64,000 nucleotides of DNA. Origin: Pontederia crassipes. Its lineage: Eukaryota; Streptophyta; Magnoliopsida; Commelinales; Pontederiaceae. The first letter of the stretch is position 1, and every line of letters begins with the position of its first letter. The notes below the pieces were generated by a model. The model saw nothing but the letters and a program-made list of their open reading frames with translations. It was not told the DNA's origin and did not search any database. The position numbers and the translations under genes were made by a program. Below, piece after piece: positions 23,059 to 32,516 of this stretch. Where the stretch lies: contig JAUKPH010000017.1 in the NCBI GenBank assembly GCA_030549335.1, positions 4,891,001 to 4,955,000 of the forward strand, read 5' to 3'.

Positions 23059-25340
23059 AGCCTTATCCCACTAGGTGGGGTCGGCTACATGGATCATACG
23101 ACGCATTCATTGATCCATGTTCATGAGATTCGACAGAATTTTACGCTGGCTGTCGGGGCCTAACACAACCCTCCTCCTTTATCCAGGCTTGGGACCGCCT
23201 ATAAAACATAGGCGAAGTTTTAGAAGACAACAAATACACTACATTTTTTAAAGAATGTAGAAAAAAATCCCTAATTAAAGACGAGTACCTGAGATAATTG
23301 AAACTTTTGCCCCTTTTATAAAAGATATTATGATGGGTAAATGATCAGCAGATTAGCTCAAATTCTGTTAACCATCTTATCAATAAAAGGAGTATTGAAG
23401 AGGGAAGACAATGCCTATGAAAGACCTAACTAAAGTGATGTAGAACAACTAGGCTTATGGGCCTTCAGCCTGTAGCCTATAGCTTTAGTTAGGGGTTCTG
23501 GCCCTTTAGTTTCTTTAATGTCCTTTTGTTTAGTTTGTTTTTTTATTGGAAATAAGGGTGTTGGGAATTCTACATAAACCCTGTGATAACTGTTTAAGAA
23601 CATAGTTTTGATGAATGAAAAATTTCAGTTTATTTCATAAGTAGATAACTTAATTAAGTTTAGTTCCTAGTTCGGGAAAGTTTAATTGATCTACATAACA
23701 GGAATAAGATACAAGACCCAATAAAAAAATGGTCAATTTCAAAATGTTGAAAGGGTTATTGGATGTTAAATATATGGGAGAAGATAATCATTTTAAGAAG
23801 TATAACAGAATGACACTGAATTGAATTAAACATATAAGATTGAATTGTACAATAGATCCTATAGTAGAAAATACTAAAAATAGAGAAACTTAAATTGAAG
23901 GGTTGAAAATTTTGATGGACAACTTTTGCTAACAGCATCTGAAGGAAACAATAAAATGATATATTTCATAAGGATACAATGAGAAATAACCATCTGGTCT
24001 CACGAAGGTGACTCTTTGGCCACCATTAAGGATGATCTTGGCATTAGGGCGTTTTGAAGAGAAAGCAACTCCTGTAGACGACATACCTATCAAAATAAAC
24101 TCATTAAACAATGATGCTGCAGAAAACTAGAAAGGGGAGTAATAAAAATATAATTGATTTCCACTAAACTCGTGAGGAACTATGGAGTACCAAGTAAAAT
24201 GAGGTTGACAGAAGAAAGTTCAAATTGATCAAACTATAAACGATAATAATATTAATAATATTATTGCTCAAGTAATTCCTTTGAATTATGATTTATGAAT
24301 ATATGAACATTTTATCTAAGTTCCTACTATCAGTAACCAAATGTTTATACCAATTTTCTCTTTCAGCATTTGCCTAAATGACAAAAAAAAAGATGGTTAC
24401 CTTCTTATTTGCATTTCTTATTTCCGAAAGATTGATACTATTAGCAGAGATTCATCAAGTGAGAAATAAAATGAGTGAACAATCAGAATTCCACAGTTAA
24501 TTGTAAGGTACACAAAAAAAAAGGAAGATGCCCAATTAATTGATGGCTTTATATCAATTTATCATGCTACATGGTTCAGATTAAAGCAACCAATTTATTA
24601 CAAATTCAGAGAAAAAGACCATTTTTTTCTAACTTCTGATGTATGACTTACTAGCAATTCGAAAACAAATACACATGATCTAAATAACTGTATATCTCGA
24701 TTTATGCATCTAGATCCTTCCAAAATAATAAAAGAAGAAGAAATATTCACCTCAATTAGTGTCAAATCTATAAGCAAAAAACTAGTTCCTAGTTGGCAAC
24801 CTGATGTGAAGTTTAGTACCAAGAGGATTCAATAATGTTTAAGAAACTTAATCACTGAACTTTACAACTTTTTAGCAACTCATGTTACCACTAACAAAAG
24901 CATTTCTTTTGACTTAAACAAGCTGAATCACATTCGAAATCATCCCTTGCAACCATACAATAACATCACTAGTTGAGGCTCGATCGACGATAAATCTAAC
25001 ACAAGCATAGAAAATAGTAAAGAACAGAAGGGGAAACAATCAAAACTTTAAGCAATCAAATTCACCTTCCAATTTGACGCGACCAGTGATCGTATACCCA
25101 TCATTAGAGCTGCTCCATGACCAAAATATCAACACACAAAAGAGGCAGATTTGGATCAGTTAACAGGCTAAGGAACAGGAAAACGAAGGAAAAAAGAAAT
25201 AGGGTTTTGGAGCGGAACCCTGAGGAACCGGTGGCGAGAACTGATGGAAGAAGAAGGCACGAGAGGAGAAGGAGGAGGATGCGGTGCAGCGACGACGATG
25301 AGACGACGGACGTCGCCGGCGAGGTACTTTTCTTCTCCAT
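20386..25340 (-). CDS. EMC7: ER membrane protein complex subunit 7 (EMC7)
   Basis: A complete seven-exon gene: 25340-25219, 25109-25066, 24071-23978, 22352-22289, 22211-22095, 22028-21929, 20471-20386; 208 residues with all phases closing. Residues 1-36 form a signal peptide with a Leu-rich core (RILLLLLSCLLLPSVLA). Next comes the carboxypeptidase-regulatory-like beta-sandwich domain of EMC7: SNDGYTITGRVKLEG, NAKIILNGGQRVTFVRPDGY, NVPAGTHLIEVAVLGYLFSP, VRIDISARNPGKIQAALTEN. One transmembrane helix follows the family motif MSIVKSPMGLM (GFMVLVVFVMPKMI), then a cytosolic tail (DPEEMKKAQEEMRAQGVPTL). EMC inserts tail-anchored and multipass proteins into the ER. The start was set at 25340 because the signal peptide follows directly; an in-frame ATG at 25448 would add an unlikely 36-residue leader. 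At the last junction MIDPEE is shorter than the family's usual MENLDPEE, so a tiny missed exon or shifted donor is possible. Confidence 0.9.
21021..21502 (-). mobile_element. 5'-truncated non-LTR retrotransposon (LINE, RTE-like), EMC7 intron
   Basis: A 482-bp insertion in the EMC7 intron between its last two exons, bounded by an 18-bp target duplication (TCATTGTAGCAAATACAA at 21003-21020 and 21503-21520). The minus strand encodes the extreme C-terminal end of a LINE reverse-transcriptase protein (FYRTAIRPAVLYGSECWAMK, EMRMLRWMCGHTRLDKIRND, NHLRWFGHVQRR, KKGRGRPRRTLGELIE) and then the shared 3' end CCCACCTAGTGGGATAAG with a TTG-repeat tail. The short simple-repeat tail instead of poly(A) suggests the RTE clade. 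It is a dead-on-arrival copy. Confidence 0.88.
22466..22513 (-). mobile_element. 48-bp LINE/SINE 3'-end micro-insertion with 20-bp target duplication
   Basis: Only the TTG-type tail and the terminal GCCTTATCCCACTAGGTGGG region are present. The insert is flanked by identical 20-bp repeats ATTGTCATGTCTTTCCAATA at 22446-22465 and 22514-22533. It lies in the EMC7 intron between 22352 and 23978 and represents target-primed reverse transcription that stopped almost at once. Confidence 0.9.
22642..22720 (-). mobile_element. LINE 3'-end fragment, EMC7 intron
   Basis: A CAA/TTG tail followed by the common 3' terminus and the LINE-type sequence running to CATTCCGCTCTATTA, which matches the larger copy at 21021-21502 and not the SINE-like copies. 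No clear target duplication was found. Confidence 0.8.
23031..23217 (-). mobile_element. SINE-like element sharing the LINE 3' end, EMC7 intron
   Basis: A 187-bp insert between 21-bp target duplications (23010-23030 and 23218-23238). Minus strand: CCTATGTTTTATAG, GGTCCCAAGCC, GTTGTGTTAGGCC, then the last 60-70 bp identical to the LINE 3' end and a long TTG tail. The copies at 42253-42428 and 61662-61856 have the same body and start at nearly the same place, as expected of a SINE. I could not see clear pol III A and B boxes. Confidence 0.8.
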
Positions 25341-25500
25341 CGGCGTTCGCGGCGATCGAGATTTGCTTACGAATTGGTCGCCTGTGCCTTTCCTGGCTAC
25401 CGATATGTTAAAAGGCACGTGATACACTTTATAATAGTTGGATGACATAACGGCCGTTATGTTTTATTACGTTATATAACGAAAGATGGATTCTTAATAT
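25341..25500 (-). promoter_or_regulatory. Upstream region of EMC7
   Basis: This is the sequence 5' of the EMC7 ATG on the minus strand. It contains a CACGTG G-box within GGCACGTGATA at about 25416 and a 12-bp palindrome AACGGCCGTTAT at about 25449. Promoter function is inferred from position only. Confidence 0.35.
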
Positions 25501-25962
25501 TAATTTTACCCACCCACCATTCAGCGGATTTTAAAATCATTCTTAATTTCTATATTTTTTTTTCATTTTTAACCCTTTTCTTACGATTAATATTCAATCA
25601 AATTCATTGACGTGATGCAGATGATTAATGAGGATGTGTCCTAAAGTTACGAGTGATAGTAATCTCTAGTTTAATTCATAAAAATCATTGTTGCTAATAA
25701 TCTTGAAAATGGATGGACCCTTATCTATGACCGGAAAAATAATCGTGAAAGACTAATAACATAATTATGAAAAAAGAATAATAATATGAATAAAATAATA
25801 TAACTCAATCTTTAAATATAGCAAATGATAATAATGTTTACATAAATTTTGTGATGTAAAGCTACTACATTTTTTTGTCTTATTACACCTAAGCATATGC
25901 CATGGGTCATCCATCATGAGCTTCATGGCACCATCAACTTTACTAGTGATATGCATGGATCC

Positions 25963-25968
<6 letters not shown>

Positions 25969-26041
<73 letters not shown>
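25969..26041. repeat. (TA)n microsatellite, about 73 bp
   Basis: An uninterrupted alternating TA run. The open frame across it encodes only Tyr-Ile repeats and is not a gene. Confidence 0.97.
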
Positions 26042-26043
<2 letters not shown>

Positions 26044-26418
26044 TCCTAATTCAAACATGTCAATGGTATATGGCATATATTCGATTCTAACAAAATTTAT
26101 GAATTGTCATAATAATAGCAACTCACATCATGAATATGGACACATTATCTTGTTAATTTAGTAGCAAAAAATGATAATATTCATTAACCAACAAGTATGG
26201 ATATTTTTTTCAATACATTATTCCTTTGTCATTTAGGCACTTAGAAGTTACTTTATAACTCCTTTCACTTTAACAATTATATAAAATATTTATTTATATG
26301 AAGCTCATTTTAAACTTCAAGTTTTTTTTAGCTTACCATATGATATCTCTTATCATGCTTTAAGTAATTAATCATACATGATTATCACAAATGACTAATT
26401 AAGTTACAAATATTTTTT

Positions 26419-26914
26419 GGGTTATTTTGTTAAGTCTTTCCTAAATTATCATGATTTTCTACATCTAATTCTAAAGTATGAACTTACCTTACGATATCTC
26501 CAAATTTTATCGCATTTTCCACTTTAATCCTTCCGTCTGATTCTAATAACTCTTTTATTAGTCTTGTTTTTTTTCATTTATAAAAAGACTAAAATATCAT
26601 TCCACAAATTTTTCTCTCTTTTAATGTTACAAAAATAAAATCGTCCAAGAGAGGGTACTAATATGTAATAATAAATTGGGATTTTTTTACTTCAAATTTA
26701 TTTTTTACATTAAAATAAAGACGAGTTTGTGGAATGGAATTTTAGTCTTTTCGCAAATGGAAAAAAATAAAACTAGCAGAAAAGCTAACGGAATTAGATA
26801 GAACGATTAAAGTGAAAATGCGGTAAAATTTAGGAATATCATAAAGTAAGTTCATACTTTGAAGTTAGATGCAAAAAATTACGATAGTTTAAAGGTGGTT
26901 TAAACAAATAACTC
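26419..26914. mobile_element. Long-terminal-inverted-repeat element (MITE/MULE-like)
   Basis: The two halves are inverted copies of each other over about 190 bp. Left arm: GGGTTATTTTGTTAAG, AAAGTATGAACTTACCTTA, TTTTATCGCATTTTCCACTT, GACTAAAATATCATTCCACA. Right arm: the reverse complement of the same text with scattered differences. The middle is about 100 bp of unrelated AT-rich DNA. Flanks are T-rich, so the target duplication cannot be set with confidence. A related element lies at 54049-54500. Confidence 0.8.
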
Positions 26915-29657
26915 TTTTTTTTTTTGCACTCCAATGTTTCAAGAAGCACACATATCCTTATAGGTGTAACTGTGTAAGGATAATTGTTTTAGTTAAAGTA
27001 CACAAATTGTTATGAGTATGTATATAAATGTTTTCTATCAATTATTGACATGTTAAAATAACTTATTCTTCAGTCTTTAGTATCTTTCAATTTCAATGCC
27101 ACAGTCACCATATATAATGTTTGACCTTTAAACCTAATTTTGATTTATTGTGACAATTTGATTGCTATGTGTGAATCAATGCATCAATAATTATTTCAAA
27201 ATAGTAAACATAATGATTAAAATATCATGATCAGAATAATAATAAAATATGGATAATAAAAATGTAAAGTAATTAATAATATTTATTAATTTTATAAATT
27301 AAGTACACAAATAATATTGGTTATGGTTTGGATTTGATTGTTCTATGGTCTTTTTTTTCAATTGTCAAGTGTTCGAAAAGCGACGTCGATCATTCAATTC
27401 ACGTGTCGCTAAAGTGTCATTTTGATGGTGGATAGAGTTGGTAAGAATAACTCAAAATATTCCAACAATTAAGTTTGTTCAAAAAGATGATAGCACATTA
27501 TGCCATGTGATATTCCATTATCATGTTTGGATGAGTCGAGAATAAGTTTGTGCGAAATGACAATTGAAACCCCACACTTGTTTAGACTGATAGTCGCTTT
27601 CCATACGTAAATAGTAAAATAATGTTGACACCCTCAATGACATAGGAGAATATAACTTATTCTACCAATTTCGAAGAATACGACAATCCAAAAAATAGCC
27701 TCCCAATAGGATTAAACATGCATTGAATTTTGTGATGATCTTGTCGTCCTCTATTCTTATCTCTCCTTGTGTTTGACAATATTCTGTCGAATAACCTCTT
27801 ATTCGGTCATATAATTTGAATCCAAACAATGCCTAAGAGTTATATGCACTAATCGCAAGTTGTAGTCTTGACCTACATCGAGTTCGACTAATTTGATGTC
27901 TTTCCGGATAACACACCAAACTATGATAATGAAGCTACTAAGAAATATTTTTATATTCACAAAAGTTCGAACTCGAAACAAAAAATGAAGCAATATTCAT
28001 TATATTCTTGGTGTGCCTATTGTCCTTTCAGTACTTTTCTTTCCACATCATGCTTGGCAAAAGATATGTTTCTTGCGTATTATAAGACTTTAGCTCTATA
28101 CCATTAGGTTCTAATGCACTCTTGAAGTGCATTTCTAGGGTTCATTTTATATCAATTAATTGATGAAATATTATATGTTGAATATTGCAATAATAAGAAG
28201 CATTAAGCAGCATAAATATTCAAGATAATCATCATAAATAATATCCTTACTTGTGCATAACATTTAGGAATCGTTCTAAATGAATAGTTCAAAATTCCTA
28301 ATGAATTGTTACCATACGCAAACTCTTTTCTAGCATGCCCGAGGAACATACAATTAGGTCAAATCTTTTTTACACGCTTTTAAATTTTATATTTTAAATT
28401 ATTTTCTTTCAATGCAGAAGTTTTTTTAAGAAGATGCATAGTTATCTATTAAAATAAACATCACAATTGTCCTGGTACAAGATCGATAGATGAGTATGTC
28501 TCCCAAAAAACATCGCGTCCATTTTGAATCTCCCCCACCATGATAAAAGAATAAAGTTCAATTCTAATATTTTATTTGTAGTGGAAGTAATGAGAAGGAA
28601 AATATGTGACGACTGAGTCCAAAAAAGAGAGAATGAGGAGAATCAAAGATTTTGAGGGTTTCTTAGTCTTTTATGACTAAGTAATGAGTAAACTTTGGAT
28701 TAATATCATGATATCATTTTATACTCAAAAAGTGAGGGAAATTAATAATTGACTTAAACATGGAAGGAGAGGTCACAAATTTATTTTTATTAAAAGTGTT
28801 AGACTTTAATATTTGAACTTACTTATCCTTAAGAGCATATGCAATACAAAAAATCATAACACAAAAAAATGTTTAAAATTAATGTTATATTCCAAGAAAT
28901 TAATCACATATTAGATTACATATGTTACTTCCAATTGAAATATTCTGAATGCAAGAATAAAATATTTTCAAATCAATTAGCATGTGTCTTATTTTAGTAC
29001 AACAATAATAAAAATATTTAATATAACAGATAACGGAATTATCTATTTTTTAATTAATTTATAGAATTTTTTTTACATTGTCATTATAGTTTAACCAAAA
29101 TTTCAGATGATTGATATTGGATGCTAGAATTTTATTTTGTACAAATTATTTAATATGAGACTCACTGAAATTATGAAAGAAATATGAAATGATTATGACA
29201 AAAAAATCAATATAAATTCCTTATTTTGTAGAATGAAATTTTTCCTTAAAATTAGCACAAAAGATATCATATTTAAAATTGATGATGGATCCTGTGTAAA
29301 TAGCATAATAAATAACATTCTATTTCTTTTTTAAAATCGAAGTAATAAATCACATATAGGTCAAGAATAATCCTTTATGAGACAAACTATATATATAAAA
29401 TTAGACTTCAATTGGGACATAATGCACTTCACATCTTTTTTTTTGTCAAACATTATTATGAAATCTAATGTGAAATGGAATGCCAAATTATTCGGACAAG
29501 ATTTTTTCCTTTTTTAAGTTTTGACATTAAAATAATGAATTACGTTAAGGGGCAAGGAAATTTTGATTAATATATCAATACTAACTTTTATGATATAAAG
29601 TTTCACCAAAATTTGTGAGATTGTGTTTTCCACGTTAATTATGATATATTACATAAA

Positions 29658-30493
29658 GGATTTAATGGAGCTCCGACCTATTCAAATAGGTAGAGCCTCT
29701 ACCTAGTGTCTTAGACATTCGATTTGATCTGACGACTAAGATAGTGAAGCCCGATTGAAAATTAAAATTGGACATTTTGATCAGTTCATGTGTAAAATCA
29801 ATTGGCGTTCTACTCAAGCGGCGACCTCTGATGACATGGTGAGATCCGCAGCGTTCAACTCTGCACCTGATCGAAAATGGAGTCAGGTCGGCGTTAGCAA
29901 GATCGGGCAAGACGACGCAAGCCGAGTCGACGATGGTGGGATTTGTCAAGGTGATCGTTATGGTGAGATCTAATAGGGCAAGGCGAGTCCGGTCGGCGAT
30001 GATGAGATCCGATAGGAAAATCACGATGACTTGATCAGGCAAAGCGATAAGAGGCAAGCCGGGTAAGGCGAGCTAGGATGGTGAGGTTCAGCTGGTTGAT
30101 GAACGTGAGCTCGTCGTGGGTGGCGTCCTTCATGGAAGCGCCCGACCAAGCAACGAAGAGGATGCGGAGGAGGGAGAATGGGAAGATGACGAGTCAAAAA
30201 GTAGATCAAAGGAGGGGGAGCATAGGGTTGCTTGACACGAAGAGGATGTAAAAGAGGGAGAAAGGGAAGATGACGAAAAGAGACACCAGATCGAAAAGCA
30301 AATTGGTTGAGTCCGAAGAAGAAGAGGGAGAACGGAAGGGGTTGCATGAGAGTCAATGAGAAAAAAAGATCAATTTTTCTTTTATTCTCAGTTGAACCGC
30401 ACGTCAAATTTTAGATATCCGATTAGATCGAACTATTAGAACATTAGGCAGGAGACTCTACCTATTTGAATAGGTAGGACCTCCATTAAATTC
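29658..30493. mobile_element. MULE-like element with GC-rich cargo
   Basis: Terminal inverted repeats of about 75 bp. The left end reads TTTAATGGAG...CCTATTCAAATAGGTAGAG; the right end is its reverse complement, with CTACCTATTTGAATAGGTAG inside. The near-matching 9-bp flanks TTACATAAA (29649-29657) and TTAAGTAAA (30494-30502) fit a Mutator-type target duplication with two later changes. The interior is much more GC-rich than the surroundings and includes a duplicated purine-rich block (about 30139-30200 and 30236-30300). One minus-strand frame reads like a fragment of a real protein (see findings). Confidence 0.7.
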
Positions 30494-31266
30494 TTAAGTA
30501 AACTGATATACTTATATTAAACATTTATTATGGTAGGTTTTCAAATCTCTAAAATAGTTTATCTTCCTAAATTGATTTTAAGGTATTTATTATTAACTCT
30601 TCGGAAGTAAGATGTCATATTCTTCTTTCTTACAGAGGAAAGACCCATTTTCAATTTATACCGTCAAATGAAATATCGAAAACACGTCAAAGATAACTTC
30701 TTTTTTCAAAATTAAATAAATTGAATAAGAAAAAAAATCCGAAAAACTTAAAATTTAGTTAGCTAAAAAAAAATCAAATTAGAAAAACTAATAAGTTTTA
30801 GGATAACTTATAATAAAACAAAATCGATATATATTCAAACTAAAGATCCGCACGAAAAAATTGGATCCATTTTTTTTCATTCACATTTGTTTTTTTATAT
30901 TTTTAGTTATTAGTCATAATCTTATTTGCTATGAACATATAACTTATAAATGTTAAACTCTCATTTAGTATATTTGAAAATCTGATACTAAGTTTTATAC
31001 GTTAATTGCAATTTTAAAAAGTTACTTTATTATTTAAATGTAAAAAAACATTAATTTGCTAAATTAGGGTCTTAAAAAAACTATTGAAAACAACTATTCT
31101 TGTTTTAGAAACATTTTTTTTTAAATCGACTCAAAAAAAAAGGAAAAATTTAGGTGTTCCTTATTTCCTATCGTCTTCATCGTCAGATTTTCATCCAATT
31201 GTGATAAACTATTTGAGAAATTCAATCATGAACTGTTGGATGAAGATGTGATAATGTAAAAGATAT

Positions 31267-31752
31267 GGGGTAAATTACACGATTGATTCTCCAACTTTAA
31301 GTCATTTTCAAATCGGCCTTTCAAATTCAATTTATAATCAGAACGTCCCTCATTTTTAATTTTCTTACACGATTAGTCCTCTTGATCGGTGATAGCGGAT
31401 TTTCTGGTTGTCTTGCATACATGATCAACTTTCTCTCTTATCCAAATTATTTAAGTCGACCACAACAGATCAGACGAAATTCTTTTCCCATTAAAATATA
31501 TTAAAAAAATTAAAAAAAGTGAAGGAGGGAGTCGACGCCCCACGAATCTCGAACGCTGGCAAGATTCGCAAAAGGGCCCCTTTGCGAATCTCGCCGACGC
31601 GTGAGGGTCGGCGAGAGAGAATAAGGGGGGCGACGGTCCCCCTCTGCGTATCTCATCGAAGATTTGACGAGGGACGCTCTGATTATAAACTGAAATTAGG
31701 AGAATGATTTGAAAACGACTCAAAGTTGGGATATCAAACATGTAATTTATTC
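31267..31752. mobile_element. MULE-like MITE with 9-bp target duplication
   Basis: A 486-bp element with inverted repeats of about 85 bp: the left end reads GGTAAATTACACGATTGATT..CCAACTTTAAGTCATTTTCAAATC..TTTATAATCAGAACGTCCCTC and the right end is its reverse complement. It is flanked by AAAAGATAT (31258-31266) and AAAAGATAG (31753-31761). The centre (about 31530-31690) is GC-rich and shows no recognisable protein. Confidence 0.8.
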
Positions 31753-32381
31753 AAAAGATAGGAAAGATGTATGAAATATCAAAATTGAACCGAGAAAAAA
31801 ATAATATCAAATAAACTTTTTATAATGAAATCTTTTTCATGTCCCAACACGATCTAATTATATTTAATTTCCGTGTCTCTTTAAAAAATATTATTACGTG
31901 TCGCCATGTAGTTTGATGGAAATGCTTATATCCGTTTTAGAGCCATCACAGCTGATCCTACACAAATAGGTCTCGACTCTCGACCTTGCGACTGGAGCGC
32001 TCTAAAAGAGGAAACACGCCAGTCGCTGCTGTGCTGCCTCCTCGGTCCATGAGCCCAACTCGCCCCTCATCCCGAGTTGACTCGTCTCCGCTCGCTCGGT
32101 CCTCATTTATTTAATTAATAACAAATTTAAAATATTTTTCAGGCTATTGAAATCGAAATTATCTAAAGTCCGAAGTGCAAAATATATATCATATAAACAA
32201 TGCATTTAAATTTGGAAGTTGATAAATAATCTAATAAATAAACTTTATGTTCTAATAAATAATCTAATATTTTAATAAATAAACTTTATGTTCTAATAAA
32301 TATTTTAATAACAATTTTTATTAAAATATTTATTTCTTTTTAATTAAGGGATAATAGTTAATGAAATGAAAAGTTAAAACT

Positions 32382-32388
32382 TATATAG
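32382..32388 (+). promoter_or_regulatory. Candidate TATA box of UBP22-like gene
   Basis: TATATAG lies about 130 bp before the ATG at 32517 at the border between AT-rich intergenic DNA and the GC-rich leader. Position and sequence fit a TATA box; no transcription start is visible. Confidence 0.4.
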
Positions 32389-32516
32389 CGAACGAGTTCA
32401 CGGTCCGAGTCGGCCGCGAGTCCGATCCGAACTCCTGTGAAGTTTTTCTTTTCTATCGACCTCTGCGCTCCTTCCAACGCACGCGAGATCGCCCTCCGCC
32501 ACCGCCACCGCCGCCC

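Larger units (their letters stand above)
25501..32380. other. Gene-poor intergenic region with inverted-repeat transposons
   Basis: About 7 kb of AT-rich sequence between the divergent EMC7 and UBP22-like genes. The open frames here are short or simple-sequence artefacts. It holds a (TA)n tract (25969-26041) and three elements with long terminal inverted repeats (26419-26914, 29658-30493, 31267-31752), listed separately. I see nothing else of note between them. Confidence 0.6.

Noticed and set aside
22676-23217. Repeated CAA runs considered as a CRISPR-like or satellite array
   Set aside because: They are tails of dispersed LINE/SINE insertions with target duplications, not regularly spaced repeats.
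25765-26076. Open frame of alternating Tyr-Ile across 25969-26041
   Set aside because: It is produced by the (TA)n microsatellite; the flanking residues show no domain.
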